A stretch of DNA of 64,000 nucleotides from Virgibacillus sp. MSP4-1 (GTDB lineage: Bacteria; Bacillota; Bacilli; Bacillales; Alkalibacillaceae): NCBI RefSeq assembly GCF_010092505.1, contig NZ_CP048021.1:2728001-2792000 (forward strand), in the 5' to 3' direction. The position numbers and the translations under genes are program-made. The notes beneath the pieces were generated by a model. That model searched no databases, was not told the DNA's origin, and was given only the letters and a program-made list of their open reading frames with translations. Below, piece by piece: positions 44,565 through 51,243 of the stretch. Every line of letters starts with the position of its first letter. Position 1 is the first letter of the stretch.

Positions 44565-45095
44565 ATGAAAGCAACAGGTATTGTTCGACGCATCGATGAT
44601 TTGGGAAGAGTTGTTGTACCAAAGGAGATTAGAAGAACGTTGCGTATTCGGGAAGGCGATCCTCTTGAAATTTTTGTTGACCGTGAAGGAGAAGTCATTC
44701 TTAAGAAATACTCTCCTATAAATGAATTAGGTGATTTTGCAAAAGAGTATGCAGAGGCTTTATTTGACACATTGGGACATGCCGTTTTTATATCCGACCG
44801 GGATGAATTTATTGCTGTAGCAGGAGGCTCGAAAAAAGAGTACTTAAACAAAAAAATTGGATCTCATATAGAAAAGATTATGGAAGAACGTAATGTCGTT
44901 TCAGAAAGTAATGAACAAAGCATTGAATTTCTTGAAGGACAGGAAGAAACCATTTCTTCGTACGTGATGGCTCCAATCATAGCGAATGGAGACCCCGTAG
45001 GTTGTGTTGTGTTAACTTCAGAGGAGGCGTTAGGAGAAGCTGAGAAAAAAGCGGCTGAAACGGCAGCAGGCTTTTTAGCAAGACAAATGGATTAA
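44565..45095 (+). CDS. spoVT: Stage V sporulation regulator SpoVT
   Basis: A 176-residue forespore transcription factor. Residues 1-53 are an AbrB-type swapped hairpin (MKATGIVRRIDDLGRVVVPK) and residues 55-176 a GAF-like domain with GHAVFISDRDEFIAVAGG. It tunes sigma-G-dependent genes. ATG 44565 is preceded by GAGGATTGAG, a moderate binding site. Monocistronic, with a terminator after it. Confidence 0.96.
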   Translation: MKATGIVRRIDDLGRVVVPKEIRRTLRIREGDPLEIFVDREGEVILKKYSPINELGDFAKEYAEALFDTLGHAVFISDRDEFIAVAGGSKKEYLNKKIGSHIEKIMEERNVVSESNEQSIEFLEGQEETISSYVMAPIIANGDPVGCVVLTSEEALGEAEKKAAETAAGFLARQMD

Positions 45096-45105
45096 TGGGA
45101 TGATT

Positions 45106-45140
45106 AGAGGGCTGGCTCATCATTGGGCTAGTCCTCTTTC
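45106..45140 (+). terminator. Terminator after spoVT
   Basis: AGAGGGCTGGC and GCTAGTCCTCT pair through two G-T pairs, followed by TTTC; the T-run is short. Confidence 0.6.
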
Positions 45141-45221
45141 GATGTTATCCGAGTATTGTAATGAATGACGGCTCCTGTGCTATAATGATGCCATACATAG
45201 AGAAGAGGAAAGGCGAACAAT

Positions 45222-46808
45222 ATGAGTCATAGACAGGTGTTTAAGGGAGCATTGCTATTAACAGCAGCAGGAATATTGGGAAAGCTTTTAAGTGCAGGAT
45301 ATCGTGTTCCGCTCCAAAACTTAACAGGAGATACGGGGTTTTATATTTATCAGCAGGTGTATCCCTTTATCACTATTGCATGGATGATGTCTGTATATGG
45401 TTATCCTGCAGCCATCTCAACTTTCAACCTGGAGACAAGGCAGGAAAGGCATTCGGGAAGTCACATTACGTTATATATCCCGATTTTTATATTTTTGTTT
45501 TTTCTTAATGGAGTCGTATTTCTGGTTTTATATTTCGGTGCTCATCGAATGGCGGGGTGGATGGGGGACCCCCATTTAGAGGGACCTATTCAATTTGCTT
45601 CGTTGCTTTTTTTGCTCATCCCCTTTACCTCATTCTTACGGGGAAGTTTCCAAAGTGCAGAGGATATGCGTCCTTCAGCTGTTTCTCAAACGGGTGAGCA
45701 GCTTGTACGGATTGGGCTCATTTTATGGTTTACGTATACTTTTCTTCAGCAGGGGAAATCGCTTTATGATATAGGTAGCGGGGCAGCATTATCCTCTTCT
45801 ATTGCAGCTTGTGCAGCAGTACTCATATTGATTCTATTGCTTCTGTTTTTCTACAGGCGGCACCAGATTCATTTTTCCCTGAAGATGATCTCCATCAGAA
45901 GAATGGTAAAAGTTCTTTTTGAAACAAGTATGATTGCAGGATTAAATTATATGCTGCTCATCCTGCTGCAGCTTGTGGATGTGTTTACGATTATCCCTGG
46001 ATTACAGGAGTATGGCCTAACCTTAAGCGAGGCGAAAGCGGAAAAAGGGATTTTTGATCGGGGACAGCCCTTAGTTCAATTAGGAGTGGTGTTTGGATCC
46101 TCTTTATCCCTGGCACTGATACCTGCTATTTCAAAAATGAAAGCCAGGGGTACCGGAAATTTAGAGGAGCAATCGGTAAAAAGAGCTTTAAAATTTACAT
46201 GTTTTTTTGCAACAGCAGCAACCATAGGAATCATTTTAATTTTTCCATCGGCTAATATTCTGCTCTTTAAAACGAATGTGGGTACAGAAGCGCTGCGAAT
46301 CTTTATGGTTATGATTTTATTGGTATCGATTACGCTGACACTGTCGACCTTTTTGCAGGGGCTGGGTTTTGTGAAACGACAGGCACTCTTGTTTGGACTG
46401 GCCGTCGTAATGAAAGGGATACTAAATGTCCTGTTGATTCCTGCTTTCGGAATTCAGGGAGCGGCAACGGCCTCTGTTGTGAGTGTGCTGATTTTGGCGG
46501 CAGCCTTTGCTCTTATGCTTAAAAGATATACAGGCCTTTCCTATCGCCGGATTTTGCCCTGGAAACCCTTTTTGTTCTCTTTAAGTATATTGGCGATCAT
46601 CGTCCTCATGATGAAGCTGTTACTCTTAAATGGAGAAGTGAACCATCGAATGGATGTTTTAGGCTATATTATAGCAAGCACCAGTCTGGGGGCCCTGTCG
46701 TTCTTTGGAGCCCTCATTTGGAGCGGAGGGCTTACACTGAGGGAATTACGGCTGTTCCCATATGGAAAGCAATTAACCGAGTGGGTTGTCAGGAGGAGAA
46801 GACCATGA
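45222..46808 (+). CDS. yabM: MOP-superfamily flippase YabM (SpoVB/MurJ-like)
   Basis: A 528-residue polytopic membrane protein with about 14 hydrophobic segments. The N-terminus FKGALLLTAAGILGKLLSAGYRVPLQNLTGD is typical of the SpoVB/YabM/YtgP polysaccharide transport group, whose members flip lipid-linked cell wall precursors. AGAGGAAAGG precedes the ATG. Its TGA stop overlaps the yabN ATG (ATGA), so the two are translationally coupled. Confidence 0.92.
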   Translation: MSHRQVFKGALLLTAAGILGKLLSAGYRVPLQNLTGDTGFYIYQQVYPFITIAWMMSVYGYPAAISTFNLETRQERHSGSHITLYIPIFIFLFFLNGVVFLVLYFGAHRMAGWMGDPHLEGPIQFASLLFLLIPFTSFLRGSFQSAEDMRPSAVSQTGEQLVRIGLILWFTYTFLQQGKSLYDIGSGAALSSSIAACAAVLILILLLLFFYRRHQIHFSLKMISIRRMVKVLFETSMIAGLNYMLLILLQLVDVFTIIPGLQEYGLTLSEAKAEKGIFDRGQPLVQLGVVFGSSLSLALIPAISKMKARGTGNLEEQSVKRALKFTCFFATAATIGIILIFPSANILLFKTNVGTEALRIFMVMILLVSITLTLSTFLQGLGFVKRQALLFGLAVVMKGILNVLLIPAFGIQGAATASVVSVLILAAAFALMLKRYTGLSYRRILPWKPFLFSLSILAIIVLMMKLLLLNGEVNHRMDVLGYIIASTSLGALSFFGALIWSGGLTLRELRLFPYGKQLTEWVVRRRRP

Positions 46809-48277
46809 AAAAAATGATTACGATTTTAGGATTAGGGGCAGGGGATATCAATCAGATTCCGCTGGGGGTCTATCGTCAATTGGTTTCCTCTGAGTCAGTT
46901 GTCCATACACGGACGATGGATCATCCTGTGATAAAGTCACTGGTAGCGGATGGGGTACAGTTTCAATCCTTTGATGACGTATATGAAAAACATGATTCAT
47001 TTGAGCCTGTTTATCAGGAAATAGTTCAGAATCTATTGCAGGCAGCAGAGAGTTTTCCGGTCATTTATACCACGCCGGGACACCCGATGCTGGCGGAAAG
47101 AGCTGTTCAAATTTTACTGGAAAAAGCTAAACAGGATTCGGCCGTGCAGATCCACATAGGACAGGGTCACAGCTATCTCGACGCGTTATTTGCCAGTCTG
47201 AAAATTGATCCTGTCGAAGGGTTTCAATTTCTGGATGCGACATCATTTAAACGCTTGGAAGTCCAATTTGACCAGCACGTTGTATTTACCCAGGTATATG
47301 ATCAAATGATTGCTTCGGAAGTAAAGTTGACGTTAATGGAGGACTTGCCGGACCATTATCCTGTTACCGTTGTACATGCCGCAGGGAGCGATGAGGAGTG
47401 GACCAAAGAGGTTCCTCTGTTTGAGTTGGATCGGTCCGTGCCTTTAAGCAATTTAATCAGCGTTTATGTACCCCCGGCTCCCCCAGAATTGCGTCATCAC
47501 CAATTCAACCGTCTTCGTGAGGTCATTGCGATTTTAAGAGGGCCTGATGGATGTCCGTGGGATCGCAAACAAACCCATGAATCCCTGCGTCCGTATTTAC
47601 TTGAAGAAGCCTATGAGGTGATTGAGGCCATTGATGAACAGGATGATGAAAAGCTTGCGGATGAATTAGGCGATGTTCTCCTTCAGGTTATGCTTCATGG
47701 TCAAATTGGTGAAGATGAGGGATATTTCAGTGTGGATGACGTAATCCGGCATATTACCGATAAAATGGTTCGCAGGCATCCGCATGTTTTCGGGAATGTA
47801 AATCTGAATACCTCTGATGAAGTAGTTAAGACCTGGGATGAAATAAAAAGGGATGAAAAAGGCGGAGTTGAGGAAGAATCGATTGTCGATGATATTGAAA
47901 AGTCACTTCCTGCTTTACTGATTGCATTTGAATTGCAAAAGAAGACAGGTAAGGTTGGCTTTGACTGGGAGGACTTTCAACCTGTTTTTGATAAAATTAT
48001 GGAGGAAATAAAGGAATTTAAACAGTCCTTAGCGAAACAAACAACTACCGAAATGGAAAAGGAACTGGGGGATATCCTGTTTTCCATCGTTAATCTGGCC
48101 AGACATTATAAAATAAATCCTGAAATTGCTCTGCAGCGAAGTAATCAAACCTTTAAGCGGCGCTTCCAATTCATCGAAAAGAGGACAAAGGAACAGGGGA
48201 AAACCTTGAATGATATGACTTTAGAGGAAATGGATCAACTTTGGAATGAAGCAAAGTCTAACGAAAAAGAGAGGTAA
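46805..48277 (+). CDS. yabN: YabN: tetrapyrrole methylase-like + MazG pyrophosphohydrolase fusion
   Basis: A 490-residue fusion. Residues 1-225 form a SAM methylase fold (MITILGLGAGDINQIPLGVY; TTPGHPMLAER). Residues 245-490 are a tandem MazG region: LREVIAILRGPDGCPWDRKQTHESL, EEAYEVIEAID and the metal motif DELGDVLLQV, then a second half with KELGDILFSIVNLARHY. MazG hydrolyses NTPs to NMPs and PPi; the methylase part has no proven substrate. Start at 46805 after CAGGAGG. rqcP follows five bases later. Confidence 0.94.
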   Translation: MKKMITILGLGAGDINQIPLGVYRQLVSSESVVHTRTMDHPVIKSLVADGVQFQSFDDVYEKHDSFEPVYQEIVQNLLQAAESFPVIYTTPGHPMLAERAVQILLEKAKQDSAVQIHIGQGHSYLDALFASLKIDPVEGFQFLDATSFKRLEVQFDQHVVFTQVYDQMIASEVKLTLMEDLPDHYPVTVVHAAGSDEEWTKEVPLFELDRSVPLSNLISVYVPPAPPELRHHQFNRLREVIAILRGPDGCPWDRKQTHESLRPYLLEEAYEVIEAIDEQDDEKLADELGDVLLQVMLHGQIGEDEGYFSVDDVIRHITDKMVRRHPHVFGNVNLNTSDEVVKTWDEIKRDEKGGVEEESIVDDIEKSLPALLIAFELQKKTGKVGFDWEDFQPVFDKIMEEIKEFKQSLAKQTTTEMEKELGDILFSIVNLARHYKINPEIALQRSNQTFKRRFQFIEKRTKEQGKTLNDMTLEEMDQLWNEAKSNEKER

Positions 48278-48282
48278 AGTCT

Positions 48283-48546
48283 ATGCGATTAGATAAATTT
48301 TTAAAAATTTCACGTTTAATTAAAAGAAGAACATTAGCTAAGGAAGTAGCCGAGCAGGGGAGAATTCAATTAAACGGACAGCCTGCTAAAGCATCAACCA
48401 AACTATCCGCAGGGGATGAGTTAACCATACGCTTTGGCCAGAAGCTGCTGACCGTAAAAGTAAACGATCTCCGTGAAACCGTAAAGAAGGATGAAGCACA
48501 AGGTCTTTATACAGTTGTAAAGGAAGAACCTGTTCATCAGGACTAG
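48283..48546 (+). CDS. rqcP: Ribosome-associated quality control protein RqcP (S4 domain)
   Basis: An 87-residue S4-type RNA-binding protein: MRLDKFLKISRLIKRRTLAK, then GRIQLNGQPAKASTKLSAGD. RqcP (YabO) works with RqcH on stalled 50S subunits to add alanine tails. It starts five bases after yabN and ends the yabM-yabN-rqcP unit. Confidence 0.95.
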   Translation: MRLDKFLKISRLIKRRTLAKEVAEQGRIQLNGQPAKASTKLSAGDELTIRFGQKLLTVKVNDLRETVKKDEAQGLYTVVKEEPVHQD

Positions 48547-48553
48547 TTTTTTC

Positions 48554-48599
48554 ACGCATTAACAGGCCATAATTCCTCCTCGATGTTTCACTAATATCT
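48554..48599. repeat. Decayed copy of the TTTCAC-ended repeat
   Basis: GCATTAACAGGCCATAATTC...CTCGATGTTTCACTAATATC resembles the start of 17150 (CACATTAACAAGCCATATCCC) joined to the common end. About 46 bases. Weak member. Confidence 0.35.
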
Positions 48600-48668
48600 C
48601 TTAAAAACTTATATTCGAGGAAAAAGCCAATGGAATACGGCCATTTAAAAAATATAAACTTTTAAGTT

Positions 48669-48695
48669 CTATACTTGTCCTTTTTATCATAGATT
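48669..48695 (+). promoter_or_regulatory. Possible sigma-E promoter of yabPQ
   Basis: CATAGATT (48688-48695) matches the sigma-E -10 CATACANT at seven positions. CTATACT (48669-48675) is a poor -35 at about the right spacing. B. subtilis yabP and yabQ are sigma-E genes. Confidence 0.35.
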
Positions 48696-48720
48696 TTTAA
48701 TGATAAGGAGGGGCGAGTAT

Positions 48721-49023
48721 ATGAATTATGAAAACCAATTTTATCCGAGCACAAGAGAACCACAGGAACACCATGTAAAGGTACTGAACCGAAGAGAGCT
48801 TGAAATTACAGGAGTTAAGGAAGTAGATAGCTTTGATAATGAAGAATTTTTACTTCAAACCTCGTTTGGCTACCTGGTTGTACGCGGCGAAAACCTGCAT
48901 ATGAAGAATTTAAATTTGGACGAGACTTTAGTATCCATTAAGGGGCGGGTATATGAATTATCATATATAGACGACCAGCAAGGAGATAAAGCTAAAGGTC
49001 TCTTTAGCAAGCTATTTAAATGA
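48721..49023 (+). CDS. yabP: Spore protein YabP
   Basis: A 100-residue protein of the YabP/YqfC family: HHVKVLNRRELEITGVKEVDSFDNEEFLLQTSFGYLVVRG is the conserved core. It is required for cortex formation in B. subtilis and is expressed in the mother cell. ATG 48721 follows AAGGAGGGG. Its stop overlaps the yabQ start (ATGA). Confidence 0.93.
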   Translation: MNYENQFYPSTREPQEHHVKVLNRRELEITGVKEVDSFDNEEFLLQTSFGYLVVRGENLHMKNLNLDETLVSIKGRVYELSYIDDQQGDKAKGLFSKLFK

Positions 49024-49619
49024 GTTTATCCCTGCAGTTTATAACCATGCTTGTGATGGCCGGTAGCGGAATTTACCTTGGGATGGCTGCGGATACCTTT
49101 CACAGATTCAATGAACGAAAAAAGCGAAAGCCTTGGATTCATTATTGTAATGAGATTCTGTTCTGGATTTTGCAGGGTTTAATAATATTTTATATCTTAT
49201 ACTTAACGAATTATGGACAAATTCGCTTTTATATCTGGTTAGCCCTTATTTTTGGCTTTGCGTTTTATCAAGCGCTTCTAAGGGTATGGTATTTAAAAGT
49301 TTTGGAGCATCTCATTCAGTTTTCCGTTACCACCTGGCAAGTATTGCGGAGGCTCATTCAACGTTTGGTGATCGCCCCGCTTTCCTGGATGCTGAAGGTG
49401 CTAACCTACCTCTTAACTCTTTTCTGGACGGCTGTCATCTGGGTCCTGTTCATTCCATGGAAGCTATTAAGAAGACCTCTGATATTTGTCTGGAATCAAA
49501 TAAAAAAGCTTATTCCTGAGAATGTCAAAAAATATATTCTTTCTTTTTTAGAACTTTGTAGTAAAATAATAAATAACCTGGTTGACATTTGGAAATCGAT
49601 TTTTGCAAAAAGGAGGTAA
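49020..49619 (+). CDS. yabQ: Spore cortex membrane protein YabQ
   Basis: A 199-residue membrane protein with about five hydrophobic segments (LQFITMLVMAGSGIYLGMAA; ILFWILQGLIIFYILYL; IWLALIFGFAFYQALL; LTLFWTAVIWVLFIPW). YabQ localises to the membranes around the forespore and is needed for cortex assembly. It overlaps yabP by four bases. divIC follows after seven bases, so sporulation and division genes share this operon. Confidence 0.9.
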   Translation: MSLSLQFITMLVMAGSGIYLGMAADTFHRFNERKKRKPWIHYCNEILFWILQGLIIFYILYLTNYGQIRFYIWLALIFGFAFYQALLRVWYLKVLEHLIQFSVTTWQVLRRLIQRLVIAPLSWMLKVLTYLLTLFWTAVIWVLFIPWKLLRRPLIFVWNQIKKLIPENVKKYILSFLELCSKIINNLVDIWKSIFAKRR

Positions 49620-49626
49620 ATCGACG

Positions 49627-50007
49627 ATGAGTTCGGCTAATAAACGAGTAACCAGACTGGATTCAAATTATGTACGAGAATATGATGCATATGTGGAGCG
49701 GCAAAATAAGCGTAAAAAGCGTCTTTATCGTCGATTGACCCTTTTTGCAATTGTTGCAGTGAGTGTATTTGCTTATTTAATCACCTTTCATTTAAATCAG
49801 CGTGAACTTTATAAAGAAAAAGTCAGTGAATATGAACAATTAAATGATGAATTGGATAAACTAGAAGTAAAAGAAAAGAACCTGCAACAGGAAATTGACT
49901 TATTAAATGATACAGATTACATTTTACAAATTGCCAGGAAGGACTATTTTCTTTCAAAAGACGGGGAAATTATCTTTAATGTACCCGACGATGAGTCGTC
50001 TTATTGA
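49627..50007 (+). CDS. divIC: Cell division protein DivIC (FtsB-like)
   Basis: A 126-residue bitopic protein. A basic N-terminal cytoplasmic region (RKKRLYRR) is followed by one membrane helix (LTLFAIVAVSVFAYLITFHL, residues about 38-57), an extracellular coiled coil (YEQLNDELDKLEVKEKNLQQ) and the conserved DYILQIARKDYFLSKDGE. It acts with FtsL and DivIB at the septum. ATG 49627 follows AGGAGG. Confidence 0.95.
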   Translation: MSSANKRVTRLDSNYVREYDAYVERQNKRKKRLYRRLTLFAIVAVSVFAYLITFHLNQRELYKEKVSEYEQLNDELDKLEVKEKNLQQEIDLLNDTDYILQIARKDYFLSKDGEIIFNVPDDESSY

Positions 50008-50081
50008 CACTTTTTTAAGTGCATATATATAATATATAAGAAGTACACTTTTTTAAAATTCTAAGGAGGAGCATTTTTTTT

Positions 50082-50480
50082 ATGTCAGTTGAAGTAGGCA
50101 GCAAGCTGAAAGGCAAGGTAACGGGCATCACAAATTTTGGAGCTTTTGTAGAACTGCCTGATGGATCTACAGGGTTGGTTCACATTAGCGAAGTAGCAGA
50201 TAAGTATGTCAAGGACATTCATGAGTTTTTGACAGTAGGAGACGAAGTAGAAGTTAAAGTTATTAATGTAAGTGAAGGAAAAATTGGACTTTCCATTAAA
50301 AAAGCAAAGGAAAACAAAAATCCTAACAACAACAACAACAAACGTGGAAATCCAAAGAGACGCAGTGAATCATTTGAAGCCAAAATGAACCGTTTTCTTA
50401 AAGACAGTGAAGATCGCTTAGCTTCTTTAAGAAAGAACACGGAATCTAAACGTGGTGGACGTGGTGCTAAAAAAGGTTAA
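50082..50480 (+). CDS. yabR: S1 RNA-binding domain protein YabR
   Basis: A 132-residue protein. Residues 3-72 are an S1 domain (GSKLKGKVTGITNFGAFVEL, GLVHISEVAD), followed by an asparagine-rich linker and a basic tail (RGGRGAKKG). It probably binds RNA or ribosomes; the exact role is not known. AAGGAGGAGC precedes the ATG. The terminator downstream closes the divIC region. Confidence 0.93.
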   Translation: MSVEVGSKLKGKVTGITNFGAFVELPDGSTGLVHISEVADKYVKDIHEFLTVGDEVEVKVINVSEGKIGLSIKKAKENKNPNNNNNKRGNPKRRSESFEAKMNRFLKDSEDRLASLRKNTESKRGGRGAKKG

Positions 50481-50534
50481 CTTGCTGTCTGACTGTATAA
50501 AATCAAAATGAATCATTTAACGTAATAGATATAA

Positions 50535-50570
50535 GGAAAAGCCCTGGAATGAGAATCCCGGGCTTTTTTT
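50535..50570 (+). terminator. Terminator after yabR
   Basis: AAAAGCCCTGG and CCCGGGCTTTTTTT around AATGAGAAT, with one mismatch. Confidence 0.82.
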
Positions 50571-50634
50571 AATGTTCATAAAAATGGGCTCTATACTAAA
50601 TGTGGTGGTATCTCCAGTATTATCAATACTTCAT

Positions 50635-50681
50635 AAAAAACCCCCTTTTCAGTGACTCTTCTGTCCTGAAAGGGGGTTTTC
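50635..50681. terminator. Terminator for the minus-strand tRNA pair
   Basis: AAAAACCCCCTTTTCAG and CTGAAAGGGGGTTTT form a perfect 14-bp stem. It lies just downstream of tRNA-Glu on the minus strand and has a T-run in that direction too. Confidence 0.85.
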
Positions 50682-50705
50682 TACTTAACATCTACGCTTT
50701 TCGTA

Positions 50706-50777
50706 TGACCCGTACGGGATTCGAACCCGTGTTACCGCCGTGAAAGGGCGGTGTCTTAACCACTTGACCAACGGGCC
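50706..50777 (-). tRNA. tRNA-Glu (anticodon TTC)
   Basis: 72 bases. On the minus strand: GGCCCGTTGGTCAAGTGG..., anticodon loop CCTTTCAC with TTC, T-arm ACGGGTTCGAATCCCGT and acceptor ACGGGTC. CCA is not encoded. The body agrees with B. subtilis tRNA-Glu. Confidence 0.97.
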
Positions 50778-50797
50778 GTAGTAAAGAAATGAAAATA

Positions 50798-50874
50798 TGG
50801 TAGCGGCGGAGGGGATCGAACCCCCGACCTCACGGGTATGAACCGTACGCTCTCGCCAGCTGAGCTACGCCGCC
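50798..50874 (-). tRNA. tRNA-Met, elongator (anticodon CAT)
   Basis: 77 bases with encoded CCA. GGCGGCGTAGCTCAGCTGGC..., anticodon loop GTTCATAC, T-arm GGGGGTTCGATCCCCTC. The first pair G-C and lack of an initiator-type acceptor indicate the elongator form. Precedes tRNA-Glu in one transcript, as in B. subtilis trnSL. Confidence 0.96.
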
Positions 50875-50905
50875 AAATAGTTTATATCTGAAACGCACAA
50901 AAAAT

Positions 50906-50934
50906 ATAATACAACAGGATATATATTGTGTCAA
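50906..50934 (-). promoter_or_regulatory. Sigma-A promoter of the tRNA pair
   Basis: On the minus strand: consensus TTGACA (50934-50929), a 17-base spacer and TATTAT (50911-50906). Confidence 0.85.
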
Positions 50935-50956
50935 CCGTTCTATAAATTTTTTTATG

Positions 50957-51006
50957 ACATATTAACTGACCGTACTATTCCCACTGATGGAAGTTTCACA
51001 TTATCC
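50957..51006. repeat. Short repeat ending CACTGATGGAAGTTTCACATTATC
   Basis: ACATATTAACTGACCGTACT joined to CCCACTGATGGAAGTTTCAC and ATTATC. The right end is the shared terminus. The rest of 50875-51243 holds the tRNA promoter and the spoIIE control region. Confidence 0.5.
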
Positions 51007-51186
51007 AGCATTATTCTGATGGTCCACTTATACATGATCAGGGAAAAAGACTGGTAAAATTTTGATGATGTCGAGGGATTATGACACACATTGTTTCAAA
51101 TGAATCAAACGTTCTTTTTTTCTTGTTGAATTGAAAAATCATTTTCAGAAAGACGTCGAAGATTTTTTTATGGTTGTCCTCCTGTT

Positions 51187-51219
51187 TTGACAAAAAAATT
51201 AGTGGTTATGTGGTTAAAT
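51187..51219 (+). promoter_or_regulatory. Spo0A-type promoter of spoIIE (wide spacing)
   Basis: TTGACA (51187-51192) is separated by 21 bases from TTAAAT (51214-51219). Spo0A-activated sigma-A promoters such as spoIIE and spoIIG have this unusually wide spacing. 0A-like boxes lie near: CGTCGAA at 51152 and TGTCGAG at 51067, each one base from TGTCGAA. The predicted leader is very short. Confidence 0.5.
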
Positions 51220-51243
51220 CAATAGGTAAAGGAGTGATCGACC

